A stretch of 39,101 nt of DNA from CAYZQH01 sp050300015 (GCA_050300015.1 JBNKWZ010000033.1:1-39101), one strand, 5' to 3'; counted from the first letter of the stretch, positions 8,273 through 17,044 are shown. Notes: a model not told the origin generated them from the letters alone. Translations and numbers: made by a program.

Positions 8273-9322
8273 TCAATACAAGCTGTACCACGTAGCCCGT
8301 GCTTTTCCGTGGAGCTGAATACGTCCTTCATTGACCAACTCACGCAATCTGACTTTCAGTGTGTTTTGATTGGCGCCTGTAAGCTCCACCATTTGCGCAA
8401 TGGTTAAACGTTCATGTTGCCTCAAGAGCTTAAGCACCTGAACAGACAACAACGGCAACGAGGTATCACTGGTTTCTTTTTCTTGTTTTACTTTAGCAGC
8501 AAGATTGGCTTTTTGTTTTTTTAGGCTGCGCAGGAAGAACCCCAACCACGGCTCCCAATCTGGTGTGTCGTCTTTGAGTGTAGTTTGAGTACGCCGGAGC
8601 GCCTTGTAATAAAGGTCTTTATTCTCTTCAGCGATGCTTTCTAACGAGGCATAAGGCACATATTCATAGCCCGAGCGTAATAGCAATAAGGTCGTTAGAA
8701 TACGCGACAGCCTGCCATTGCCATCTTGAAACGGGTGAATGGCTAAAAACACGACATTAAAAACCGCTATGATCAAAAGCGGGTGCATCGCTGACTCGTC
8801 AAAGACTTTGGCAGCCCATCTCACCAACGCCTCCATTTCTCCGGGTGTATCAAAGGGCGTGGCGGTTTCAAAGACGACATCGATTTCACGGCCATCAGCA
8901 TCCTTGGCCACCACATGATTGGGGAGTGTTTTGTAAGCGCCGCGATGACGATCATCCTTAGTGCTGTGACGAAGCAAAGTCTGGTGCAGTTGACGGATGT
9001 GGTTCTCGGTCAGATGAAGGTCTTCATAAGCCTGAAACACCAAATCCATTGCCTCAGCATAACCAGCCACTTCCTGCTCATCACGGGTTTTAAACGAGGT
9101 CGAACTGAGATTTGAAAGCAGCGTTTCAACCTGTGCATTACTAAGCTTTGCCCCTTCTATGCGAGTAGAAGAGCCAACGCTTTCGATGGTGGCAACCTTG
9201 TGCAACTGTTGCAGCCGCTCCGGTGAGAGCGTCTTCAATGCCTGCCATTGGCCTTTGAACTCATCGATTTCAGCGATAAGCTGCAAAATATCCTGCCCAA
9301 CGGTAATGCGCGGTTCTTTCAT
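8273..9322 (-). CDS. Fic-domain protein (AMPylase-like) with N-terminal inhibitory helix and C-terminal wHTH
   Basis: The 349-residue protein has the canonical Fic motif HPFQDGNGRLSR (196-207), with catalytic His196 and nucleotide-phosphate-binding residues intact. An inhibitory alpha-helix motif S-TRI-EG (52-57, pattern [S/T]xxxE[G/N]) precedes the core, as in class II Fic enzymes, so the protein should be auto-inhibited. Residues about 290-349 form a winged helix (LTIAQMVELTGANQNTLKVRL). Family members transfer AMP to a protein; the target here is unknown. No antitoxin gene is adjacent, consistent with built-in inhibition. GAGG lies six bases before the ATG. It is flanked by transposase debris and hairpin-rich DNA, consistent with an accessory gene. 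Confidence 0.93.
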   Translation of the reverse strand: MKEPRITVGQDILQLIAEIDEFKGQWQALKTLSPERLQQLHKVATIESVGSSTRIEGAKLSNAQVETLLSNLSSTSFKTRDEQEVAGYAEAMDLVFQAYEDLHLTENHIRQLHQTLLRHSTKDDRHRGAYKTLPNHVVAKDADGREIDVVFETATPFDTPGEMEALVRWAAKVFDESAMHPLLIIAVFNVVFLAIHPFQDGNGRLSRILTTLLLLRSGYEYVPYASLESIAEENKDLYYKALRRTQTTLKDDTPDWEPWLGFFLRSLKKQKANLAAKVKQEKETSDTSLPLLSVQVLKLLRQHERLTIAQMVELTGANQNTLKVRLRELVNEGRIQLHGKARATWYSLY

Positions 9323-9904
9323 TGATGCCTCATAGACTGGGCTGATACCCGATTTACATACCCGATAATATCCGATAGCACAGCATTATTTTTGACCAGA
9401 GCCACGATCAAACTGCGACCAGTTTGCGCCCATCCAATTTGCGTAAGGTTGGTCGAGGGAGTCCAGAGGGGCTATGACATGCCCATTTGATTGATGGGAA
9501 ATCAAAAATAGGACAGGCACCCTCGAAATCATTAGACAAGTCAGAGTTGGACAGAGCGAAATCCTAAAAGATTAGTCAAGATGTGATTTAAAAGCGTCGG
9601 AAAGCGCGGTTCATTTTGAAAGCGCGTCAAGTCTAAGGCGACAGACTAAATTTCTGCAATAGGGGAGTGTCAAGCTAAGCTCGTTTTGAAAAGTTGATGA
9701 TTAGAGGCGGGCTTTAAGCGAGTTTTTTAGTGTTCTGCGCTCCTAGCTTTCTCTTCCGTATTAGCATTTGACCTTCAATTCCCGTCACCAGGCCGAATGG
9801 AAGTGGGGTTTGGTAGGGCAGACGCGCAGGGACGCGCGGCTGAGCGGTGGACGTCCTGGACGGACCTTCACCGCGACCTGCCAAATCACACTGGGAATGA
9901 GGGT

Positions 9905-9920
9905 AGTCGCATAGCGACCC
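9905..9920. repeat. Small hairpin GTCGC-ATA-GCGAC
   Basis: A perfect 5-bp stem (GTCGC 9906-9910, GCGAC 9914-9918) with a three-base loop sits at the start of the structured stretch. Confidence 0.5.
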
Positions 9921-9946
9921 TGGTGCAGGGCGCCATTCGGATCGTT

Positions 9947-9980
9947 AAGGGGGTTGGGCGAGCAACCCCCTTGACTCGCC
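9947..9980. repeat. 10-bp hairpin whose loop can pair downstream (possible pseudoknot)
   Basis: AAGGGGGTTG (9947-9956) and CAACCCCCTT (9963-9972) form a perfect 10-bp stem. The six-base loop GGCGAG (9957-9962) is exactly complementary to CTCGCC (9975-9980) two bases after the stem. As RNA this is the layout of an H-type pseudoknot. There is no T-run after it, so it is not a simple terminator. Confidence 0.55.
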
Positions 9981-10025
9981 GCCAAGGCGAAACCTTTTTT
10001 AAATCGACTCGCCAGCAAGGCGAAA
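9973..10025. repeat. Two near-identical 20-base units, each a small hairpin
   Basis: GACTCGCCGCCAAGGCGAAA (9973-9992) and GACTCGCCAGCAAGGCGAAA (10006-10025) differ at one position. Each can fold as TCGCC-loop-GGCGA. The unit period is 33 bases. Confidence 0.7.
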
Positions 10026-10131
10026 TTATTAGCTCAAATTCAAAACGCGTTCGGATCGCAATTCAACCTGGCTCGGCCGCGAAGCGAATTCAATTGCTCA
10101 TTGAGCAAATACTAAAACCGTAAGCGAAATA

Positions 10132-10920
10132 CTATGACTTGAGTCTACTAAAACGCCTACACCAAAAGCCCCCCAACCCGATCAGTAGTAGCCCCAATAA
10201 ATCATCCCCCCCCAGCATCCCGCTTTTCTTTTTCTTCTTTTTTGGGGGTGGGGTTTGGTTGATTAGGGTGTTGGGTGTGGGGTTGCTGTTGGCGGCCGTA
10301 TCGGCGGCAGGGTCGATGACCGTCACACTGTAAATTTGAATGAACTGGTCTTCTTCTGGGGGCATCTGCAGTGATGGGTCGTAGTCCATAAGGGGAATGT
10401 TGGTGAGTGAGCCCGATGTGTAGGTCGGCAGTGCGGCCATCGCGTCAATGACGTCCATTCCGTCGGCCATGACCTCACCAAACACAGTAAACCCACCGTT
10501 TTGTGCATCTAGATTGGCACTGTTGTCGGCCAGGTTAAAAAACCATTGGCTGGTGGCACTGTTTGGGTCACCGCCGAGTTTGGCCATAGCAATAGTGGCG
10601 CGACGGTTGGAAAGCTCAGGCTCATTGAGGACAGGCGGCATCGTGGTGATGCGCTCCAGTGGTAATTCATTGTTAAACTGAAAGCCGCCGCCTTGCACCA
10701 CAAAACCCGCCACTGACCGGTGAATAACGCTATTGGTGTAGGCATCGTCTTCCACATAGGCGAGAAAATTAGCAACCGTGGCGGGTGTGGTTTGATCATA
10801 AAGATTGACTTCAAAATCTCCCATGGAGGTTTGAAATTGCACAGTCGTGGCCTGGGTGATGCCGCTTAGCAGCAATAAGCCTGCTCCTAGGCATAAGCGA
10901 TTAATAGGGCGTAAAAACAT
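10132..10920 (-). CDS. Secreted cyclophilin-type peptidyl-prolyl isomerase with GlyGly-CTERM-like tail
   Basis: The 262-residue protein has a signal peptide ending at about ITQA. A cyclophilin domain spans about 26-200 (FQTSMGDFEVNLYD, VIHRSVAGFVVQGGG, NSATSQWFFNLADN, FTVFGEVMADGMDVIDAM); it would catalyse proline cis-trans isomerisation during folding in the envelope. A Pro/Lys linker follows (PPPKKKKKK), then SGMLGGDDLLGLLLIGLGG plus a basic end (RRFSRLKS). That tail has the three-part design of GlyGly-CTERM sorting signals (Gly-rich motif, hydrophobic helix, basic cluster). The start is supported by GGGAG five bases upstream. The sorting interpretation is inference. Confidence 0.9.
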   Translation of the reverse strand: MFLRPINRLCLGAGLLLLSGITQATTVQFQTSMGDFEVNLYDQTTPATVANFLAYVEDDAYTNSVIHRSVAGFVVQGGGFQFNNELPLERITTMPPVLNEPELSNRRATIAMAKLGGDPNSATSQWFFNLADNSANLDAQNGGFTVFGEVMADGMDVIDAMAALPTYTSGSLTNIPLMDYDPSLQMPPEEDQFIQIYSVTVIDPAADTAANSNPTPNTLINQTPPPKKKKKKSGMLGGDDLLGLLLIGLGGFWCRRFSRLKS

Positions 10921-11154
10921 GGTTTCTCCCGCTGAGGTTCCTTAGTTTCTTTGGGCAGGAACTATACCTGAATCGTGATCGCACATCATAAAAGCGGGTG
11001 AAAGGTGAGTGGTTTTGTGATCGGGATAAGGGTTTTACAAAATGTTGCAAAATAGGGCTTGTTGAGAAGAGAGGCACGGTTTACCCAATTCCGGTTTGCA
11101 ATGAAGGGCCGGGTGTTTGTACCTTTCCCAAATGATTGCCGTTTTAGGTTTCAA

Positions 11155-14100
11155 ATGATGACAAAATTACTACAGACACGCTTGGCCGCCTATGCATTCT
11201 TGTGCTGCCTCTTAGTGGGGTGTGACGATTCTCCACCCAAGCATGGCGGTGGCCCCGATACCATTAATAACCCACTCCCCCAATGCCCCGCAAGCACCCT
11301 TGGGGAGCCTGTGACGGAGCCTTCCACCCCAAAGCCTGCGATGCTGATTTTTTCTAAGACGGAAGGGTTTCGCCACGCCAGTATTGAGACTGCGGTACAA
11401 AGTCTGCAGCAGCTCGGGACGCAGCAGGGTTGGCAGCTTACCCACACGGAGGATGCAGAGACTTTTACGCGCGATAACCTGAGCCAATACCGCGCGGTGA
11501 TTTGGTTGAACACCACGGGTGATGTGCTGAATGAGGCGCAACAACAAGCCTTTGAATCCTATGTGGAAAGTGGTGGTGGCTTCTTGGGGGTTCATGCGGC
11601 TGCGGATACCGAATACCAATGGCCGTGGTATCAAAACCTGCTAGGGGCGCACTTTATTTCACACCCTGAAATACAAACGGCTACGGTGAATGTTGAGGCG
11701 GGTGACCACCCGGCCTCGGAGCACTTGGGCGAGGTATGGGAGCACAGGGATGAATGGTACAACTTTGATCGCAACCCCCGTGCGGATGTGGACGTGGTGT
11801 TGAGTTTGGATGAGGCAAGTTACGCGCCGGGCGTTGACGCCATGGGCGATCACCCCATCGCCTGGGCTACCCATGCAGGCCGAGGGAGGGCGTTTTACAC
11901 AGGGCTTGGGCATACTCAGGCCGCCTACCAAGACCAACGTTTTTTAACGCATCTAGCCGGTGCCTTGGCCTGGGTGGCGAGGGTGGATTGGCAAGTGCCT
12001 GAATGGACAGGTCCGCCGCCGCCGGATAAAGACTTTACCACTCAGATTGTGGCCAATGGTGTGAATGAGCCTGTGGCGATGGACATTGCGCATAACGGGC
12101 AAATTTTTGTCATTGGCCGGCGTGGAGAATTTTACACCTTGGACGGTGATCAACTGGTGGTTAAGTCCACACTTGCCGTCAACTCGGTATTTGAAGGCGG
12201 CTTGATCGGGATCGCGCTAGACCCCAATTTTATGATTAACCGTTGGGTGTACTTGCACTACACCCACCCCACCGAACCCCTGCAAGTGGTCTCGCGGTTT
12301 ACGCTTACGCCAGACAATGCTCTGGATTTGAGCTCAGAATCTACACTGCTGACCTACCCTGTGCAATTGGATGAGTGTTGTCATATGGCAGGGGATATGA
12401 TTTTTGATGAGTGGGGCAACTTAATGATCGCCACGGGGGACAACACCAATCCCTTTGAGTCCGATGGCTTTACACCCATAGATGAGCGCCCCGGGCGGGA
12501 AAACTTCGATGCGCAGCGCACCAGCGCCAATACCACAAGCCTTTCGGGAAAGGTGTTGCGAATTACGCCGACCTTAGAGGGCGGCTACCAAAGCCCTGAA
12601 GACAATTTATTTGTCAGTGATAGCCAGCACCGCGACGAAATCTATACGATGGGACACCGCAACCCCTACAAATTAACAGTTGATGCACAAACAGGCTTGT
12701 TGTACGTGGCGGATATCGGCCCCGATGCGGGCGGTGAAATACTGGCCAGAGGCCCCGGTGGCGTAGATGAAATAAACAACGTTACCGGGGCCGGGAATTT
12801 TGGCTGGCCTTACTTTGTGGGCCACAACCTAGCCTACACCGATTTTGATTTTGCAACGAGGTTGTCTGCAGCGCCTTTTGAGGTTGATCAACCGCGCAAT
12901 GACTCCCCCAATAATACGGGGGCAGTTGAACTGCCCAACGCCACGCCTGCGTGGTTTAGCATCAGCCATCGCGCCACCATGATTTCTGACGTGGTGCGTT
13001 GGCGCGCGTATCAAGAAGACGAATTCAAACTGCCCAGTTATTTTCATGGGCGTTTGCTGGTGTGGAATTTCAATGATGATAGCCTCTACGAGGTGGAAGC
13101 GAATAGTCAGGCGCCTAAGCTTCGGCGCTGGCTGGATACGTCCCTGCTGAACGGTTTGATTGATGCCAAGGTGTCGCCGCTTAATGGCCGGTTGTATTTG
13201 CTCGCCTATGGCGGAAACTGTTGCGGTAACCCGCCCTTTGCCGGCGCCTTGGCCGAGGTGCGCTATGTGGGTGATGGTATGAGCGAGGCGGTGGCTTTGC
13301 CGGGGGGCTTGAAAGTGGGTGACCATATTGTCATTGCTCAAGTAGACCCTGCCCACAATGTTGAATATGTGGGCCTCAATACCGAGGCCGAACTGCAGCC
13401 TGGTGTCACCCATCGTACCGCAGCTGCCAGCTTCGAGTTGGCAGCTGCAGGGGGCAACAGCGTGGCGTTGCGCGCACCCAATGGGCGGTTTGTATCTGCA
13501 GGCCCTATGGGGGCGCAACCCTTAAGCGCAAGCGCCGAACAAGTCACCATTGCCGAGCAATTTCAATTGGTGGCCACGGCCTCCGGCGCGCTAGGTTTGC
13601 GATCGCTCAGCAATTGCCAGTTTGTCAGCGGCAGCAGTGAAAGCTCGATGGTTGCCGACAGCGCAACCCTCGGAGCCTCACAACAATGGCAATTGGGCCT
13701 TACCGGAGATTGCAGTGAGGGCTTCGAAAATGCGCGGCATTGCCGGCCCATTAGTCCGGCCTATTTTAATTTTCCACACCAGTGGCGTGACGATTTGAAA
13801 GGGGTACCCGCAACTTTGTCGCAAACGGGTGCTTTTACGGATGTGGAAAACTTAGCACCCCACGAGGCTTTTTTACCCTATGACGTCATTGTCCCCTTGT
13901 GGTCAGACGGCGCCGAGAAAAGCCGTTGGGTGTCAGTGCCCTCCAGTCAACGAGTTCGTTGGCAAGCCTCGGGCAAGTGGGCTTGGCCTGCAGGAACGGT
14001 CTTTATCAAGCATTTTGAACTGCCCGTAGGCGATACGGCTACCGGTGAACGAAAGCGCCTGGAAACGCGTTTTATTATCGTGGAGGAAGACGGCGGTGTA

Positions 14101-14769
14101 TATGGGGTCAGTTATCGCTGGAGAGAAGATGGCAGAGACGCCGATTTGGTGAGCACAACTCAGGAGGAGGTGATCACGGTTGATTCAACCCAACACACTT
14201 GGCAGTACCCCTCTCCCAAAGACTGCATGACTTGCCACAACCAAGAGTCCACAGGCATCTTGGGGCCCAAGACGGCTTCCATGAATCGGCCTTGGCAAAC
14301 CCAAGATGGAGAACAGGTTAATCAACTTATGGCTTGGAACGCTATGTCATTTTTTACGCCAGCGATCAATGAGGCCATGGTGAATACATTGCCAAAACAC
14401 GCAGCTTTGAGTGACAGCAGTGCAAGCCTTGAAGTGCGTTTGCGCAGTTATTGGGATGTGAACTGTGGCAATTGCCATGGGCCACAGGGAATCGCCGCCA
14501 ATTGGGATGCACGGTTCGAAACACCTCTTGAGGCGCAAGAAATACTTTGGGGGAGCGTGGTGGCCGAAAAACGCGATTATTTTGCAGATTATGGTCTGGT
14601 TATGCCGTTTGTGGTGACACCAGGAGAGCCTCTGAATTCCATTTTGTATTTGCGTGATGCCAGCGCAAATGTGGAAGATCGAATGCCACCCCTAGGCACA
14701 CGCCTACCGCATCAAGATTATTTAACATTGCTCGAGCAGTGGATATTGTCATTACCGACAAGTGAATGA
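11155..14769 (+). CDS. Giant lipoprotein: ThuA + sorbosone-dehydrogenase-like + trefoil-like + di-haem TIGR03806-like
   Basis: From the ATG at 11155 (TAGG upstream; an open frame reaches back to 11059 but would bury the signal peptide) this is 1204 residues. The lipobox LVGC puts the lipidated Cys at 23. About 60-275 is a ThuA domain (MLIFSKTEGFRHASIETAV, GGFLGVHAAADTEY, GRGRAFYTGLGHT). About 295-690 is a glucose/sorbosone-dehydrogenase-like propeller (GGLIGIALDPNF, SLSGKVLRITPT, GHRNPYKLTVD, VDEINNVTGAGNFGWP). About 710-850 has repeats like a fascin/beta-trefoil (VALRAPNGRFVSA, LGLRSLSNCQFVSG). About 855-1204 resembles TIGR03806 proteins, with haem sites CMTCH (1024-1028) and CGNCH (1104-1108). 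Family knowledge suggests sugar binding or oxidation with electrons passed to c-haem; substrate and activity are unknown. Confidence 0.85.
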   Translation: MMTKLLQTRLAAYAFLCCLLVGCDDSPPKHGGGPDTINNPLPQCPASTLGEPVTEPSTPKPAMLIFSKTEGFRHASIETAVQSLQQLGTQQGWQLTHTEDAETFTRDNLSQYRAVIWLNTTGDVLNEAQQQAFESYVESGGGFLGVHAAADTEYQWPWYQNLLGAHFISHPEIQTATVNVEAGDHPASEHLGEVWEHRDEWYNFDRNPRADVDVVLSLDEASYAPGVDAMGDHPIAWATHAGRGRAFYTGLGHTQAAYQDQRFLTHLAGALAWVARVDWQVPEWTGPPPPDKDFTTQIVANGVNEPVAMDIAHNGQIFVIGRRGEFYTLDGDQLVVKSTLAVNSVFEGGLIGIALDPNFMINRWVYLHYTHPTEPLQVVSRFTLTPDNALDLSSESTLLTYPVQLDECCHMAGDMIFDEWGNLMIATGDNTNPFESDGFTPIDERPGRENFDAQRTSANTTSLSGKVLRITPTLEGGYQSPEDNLFVSDSQHRDEIYTMGHRNPYKLTVDAQTGLLYVADIGPDAGGEILARGPGGVDEINNVTGAGNFGWPYFVGHNLAYTDFDFATRLSAAPFEVDQPRNDSPNNTGAVELPNATPAWFSISHRATMISDVVRWRAYQEDEFKLPSYFHGRLLVWNFNDDSLYEVEANSQAPKLRRWLDTSLLNGLIDAKVSPLNGRLYLLAYGGNCCGNPPFAGALAEVRYVGDGMSEAVALPGGLKVGDHIVIAQVDPAHNVEYVGLNTEAELQPGVTHRTAAASFELAAAGGNSVALRAPNGRFVSAGPMGAQPLSASAEQVTIAEQFQLVATASGALGLRSLSNCQFVSGSSESSMVADSATLGASQQWQLGLTGDCSEGFENARHCRPISPAYFNFPHQWRDDLKGVPATLSQTGAFTDVENLAPHEAFLPYDVIVPLWSDGAEKSRWVSVPSSQRVRWQASGKWAWPAGTVFIKHFELPVGDTATGERKRLETRFIIVEEDGGVYGVSYRWREDGRDADLVSTTQEEVITVDSTQHTWQYPSPKDCMTCHNQESTGILGPKTASMNRPWQTQDGEQVNQLMAWNAMSFFTPAINEAMVNTLPKHAALSDSSASLEVRLRSYWDVNCGNCHGPQGIAANWDARFETPLEAQEILWGSVVAEKRDYFADYGLVMPFVVTPGEPLNSILYLRDASANVEDRMPPLGTRLPHQDYLTLLEQWILSLPTSE

Positions 14770-14814
14770 TTGTGGCGACTTATAAAATGATAAACATGTA
14801 CTGGCCTATAGGGT

Positions 14815-15606
14815 TTAGTGGCGCTGCATTAAACTCGTCGCTTTACCCACAGGGATTTTACTGAGTTCGGTTAATGCCGTCTCGCTCGCATGAAACTGGA
14901 AGATACCATTGCTTGCCGTGGCAATTAATCGACTTTGCGTGTAGATCAAATCAAAGCAGTGGATGTCGGGGTATTCCTGCACGGTTTGAACCGCTTCTGG
15001 ATCGTCTACATTTAATAAAATCAAACCGAATTGCTCCTGGCAAATGGCCAAATAATCGGGGGTTTTGGCTAAGCCATAAGGGTTGGGTAGTTCGTATTCG
15101 GCGATGTATTCTGGAAATTTAGGGTCGCTGAAGTCTACAATCTCCAATCGATTCTCCCCCGCATTTTGGCAGCGGCGCCCCAGTGCGCGTAGCGTCACAT
15201 AACCGATGCCGTCGCTCACGATAACCGGGTCACAACTCATAATGTGTGGGTAGCTGGACACTTCTATGGGGTTGAATGGGTCACTCACATCATAAATTCT
15301 TACCGAGTTTAACCCGCCTACGTACAAATGCTCGTTGTAAATAAACAGTGTTTCGGCGTCTCGCATACGTATGGGGCTACCTACCACGCGGGGAGGCGTG
15401 ACATCTAAATCCATAATGGTGAGTTTGTATGCCTCCAGCACATACAACGCGTTTTTAAAATTGAGCATTGTGGAAGTGGAGCCGGCTGTTGAGGTGCCGC
15501 CGCCGCTGTTGGGGTCTGAACCGCCACTGGCTTCGCCGCCACACCCAGATAGCATTGCAGTGGCAACAATCAAGAAGGCACAGAGTTGAGCTATATTTTT
15601 TTTCAT
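14815..15606 (-). CDS. LVIVD-repeat lipoprotein (beta-propeller)
   Basis: The 263-residue protein has a lipoprotein signal peptide with lipobox LSGC (Cys22) and a Gly/Ser-rich tether (SGGSDPNSGGGTSTAGSTST). Repeated units of the LVIVD type follow: LTIMDLDVTPPRVVG, VRIYDVSDPFNPIEV, LEIVDFSDPKFPEYI, LILLNVDDPEAV. Such proteins form beta-propellers at the cell surface or in the periplasm; no enzymatic function is established. It is second in a two-gene operon, 6 nt after its neighbour, and ends 46 nt from the convergent ThuA-fusion gene. A partner role with that fusion protein is possible but unproven. Confidence 0.8.
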   Translation of the reverse strand: MKKNIAQLCAFLIVATAMLSGCGGEASGGSDPNSGGGTSTAGSTSTMLNFKNALYVLEAYKLTIMDLDVTPPRVVGSPIRMRDAETLFIYNEHLYVGGLNSVRIYDVSDPFNPIEVSSYPHIMSCDPVIVSDGIGYVTLRALGRRCQNAGENRLEIVDFSDPKFPEYIAEYELPNPYGLAKTPDYLAICQEQFGLILLNVDDPEAVQTVQEYPDIHCFDLIYTQSRLIATASNGIFQFHASETALTELSKIPVGKATSLMQRH

Positions 15607-15612
15607 AGTGGT

Positions 15613-16134
15613 TTAATTACAAGTCAAATGTTCGTCATAGCCCGTGACCACCCCAAGAATGCGGTGCGCTCTGGGGATGCTTCGGTTCATTTCATTCTCG
15701 CGCGCGAAGGCTGTTTTAATGGGTGTGGGGTCATAGAATTCAAACGCATTTTTTTTTCGAGAAATTTCTTGAATGTTATGAATGTCGGTGACATCCAGCA
15801 GTACCAAATCCATATAACTTTTGGCATATAAAATATCATTGCGAATAAACATATCGGTGTTGCCGGGGATGGTAATAAACCCCAAAGGTGCTGGTGCCTC
15901 TGGGGCAATATTGTCAAAGACGTGAATGCCTTTTCTGGGTTCATTGATCAACAGATAATCTTGATAAACGATGATTCGGCCGTTGTCTTCTATCGCGCGA
16001 GGTGCATCCCAGGAAACACCGCTACGCAGATCATCATAGGACAAATACTGTGGCAAATAGCGGCAATAACTTTGCCCATTACAGCCGCTCAAGCCCAACA
16101 CGATGGCCAAGCCCAAGATCTTTATACGACGCAT
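15613..16134 (-). CDS. LVIVD-type lipoprotein, short form
   Basis: The ATG at 16134 gives MRRIKILGLAIVLGLSGC, a good lipoprotein signal with Cys18, so I prefer it to the upstream GTG at 16191, which adds 19 charged residues ahead of the signal peptide. The mature ~156 residues contain repeat units similar to its neighbour: IHVFDNIAPEAPAPLGFI and LVLLDVTDIHNIQEIS. It has at most three propeller blades, fewer than a full propeller, so it may pair with the downstream LVIVD protein or be a truncated version. The C-terminus ends with a Cys (DEHLTCN), perhaps in a disulfide with the Cys of QSYCRY. First gene of a two-gene operon. Confidence 0.72.
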   Translation of the reverse strand: MRRIKILGLAIVLGLSGCNGQSYCRYLPQYLSYDDLRSGVSWDAPRAIEDNGRIIVYQDYLLINEPRKGIHVFDNIAPEAPAPLGFITIPGNTDMFIRNDILYAKSYMDLVLLDVTDIHNIQEISRKKNAFEFYDPTPIKTAFARENEMNRSIPRAHRILGVVTGYDEHLTCN

Positions 16135-16224
16135 TCTTGGGTGTTTTAGGGTTTTAATTCTAGTGTCGTGTCGAGTCTTGAGCGATACCACTGACCATAC
16201 TCCATTTTATGGTTGCTGTTGTTT

Positions 16225-16259
16225 CATTAACCCGGCAGGCGTCATTGTCGAATTAATAG
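16225..16259. repeat. Degenerate copy of the GCCGGGTTAATAG repeat family
   Basis: CATTAACCCGGC (16225-16236) is the reverse complement of GCCGGGTTAATG. It is followed by GTCGAATTAATAG (16247-16259), an imperfect complementary arm. Compare the copies at 16903, 20137 and 36176. Confidence 0.45.
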
Positions 16260-16335
16260 TTAGGACGCGGATGTTCATTACTGGCTATGAAGCCAATGAA
16301 AGCCCTTAAGGCACAAAACTATTCACGCATAAGCG

Positions 16336-16387
16336 CCAGTATCTTCATGGCGAGCAATAAGATAGATGGAAGATCTATTTTATTGCC
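16336..16387 (+). repeat. Direct repeat, copy 1 (core AGATCTATTTTATTGCC)
   Basis: The core AGATCTATTTTATTGCC is at 16371-16387. Upstream similarity continues leftward (CGCCAGTATCTTCATGGCGAGCAAT) to about 16335. Confidence 0.7.
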
Positions 16388-16851
16388 AGGTGAATTGGTG
16401 CAGGTCGAGTGTGCGCCAGTTTAGAGTTATTGGAAATACGTAGATTTACGTAATTTAAAAGCGGGTTGTCATTTTGGTTGTGAGGTTGTTTGCGAAGTCA
16501 AATCATCCAGAAGCTCAATGAACAGCCCCAATTGTTTGCCATAAGAAGCCGTGGCAAACGCTTGTTTTTTAATGTTGGCATTGCCGGTGTGCGGAGGGAT
16601 GGCATCAAAAAACCAATTGGTGTCGGGCTCTATTTTTTATGCACAGCATCACCAAAAGGGAACGTGATGTGAGGGGACCAAAATAAAATCCAGGGAAACA
16701 TAGCTTAATCCTTTAATGGGTAACATAAAGCGACATTGAATGGCACTTCCTACCTTCAATTGCGCTGGGGTTAATACGGCACAAGGACGTGCCGCTGTTG
16801 GCCGGAATGGCCAACACAAGCCTTTAAAATACAAGGAAATTTATACATTTT

Positions 16852-16905
16852 CGCCAGTGTTTTCAGGGCGCGCAATTCAATAGATAGGAGATCTATTTTA
16901 TTGCC
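16852..16905 (+). repeat. Direct repeat, copy 2 (core AGATCTATTTTATTGCC)
   Basis: The identical 17-base core is at 16889-16905. Upstream sequence (CGCCAGTGTTTTCAGGGCG, then CGCAATTCAATAGAT) matches copy 1 imperfectly. The two copies are 518 bases apart in the same orientation. This copy runs directly into GCCGGGTTAATAG. Confidence 0.7.
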
Positions 16906-16915
16906 GGGTTAATAG
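16903..16915 (+). repeat. GCCGGGTTAATAG intergenic repeat, exact copy
   Basis: Exact 13-mer shared with 20137-20149 and 36176-36188, all between genes. Here only the right arm of the palindrome seen at 36153-36188 is well conserved. Confidence 0.75.
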
Positions 16916-17044
16916 CTTGATTAGAGGTGTCGGTGAGCATTCAGCGCTTTCGTTGCGTGAAAGCGCACAATCCGTATACGCCATATAAAGCCCGTTTAAA
17001 CTGAGGTGAAAAAATGTTGGTTTAAACAGCTGGGGGGCGAGCAC

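Larger units (their letters stand above)
9323..10131. other. Non-coding, hairpin-rich region
   Basis: I see no convincing gene in these ~800 bases. Open frames on both strands at 9785-10123 overlap each other and have arginine- and proline-rich, low-complexity translations typical of structured non-coding DNA. Features seen: GAAAGCGCG twice (9600-9608, 9618-9626), GTCT/AGAC arms near 9631-9646, and a run of hairpins from 9905 to 10025 listed separately. It may be a genomic repeat or a mobile-element relic. Confidence 0.5.

Noticed and set aside
9785..10123. Overlapping open frames on both strands as possible genes
   Set aside because: They mirror each other over hairpin-rich repeats, have low-complexity Arg/Pro/Thr-rich translations, and no domain or ribosome site.
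12829..13518. 229-residue minus-strand frame inside the ThuA fusion
   Set aside because: Antisense shadow; the plus-strand reading shows continuous domain motifs across it.
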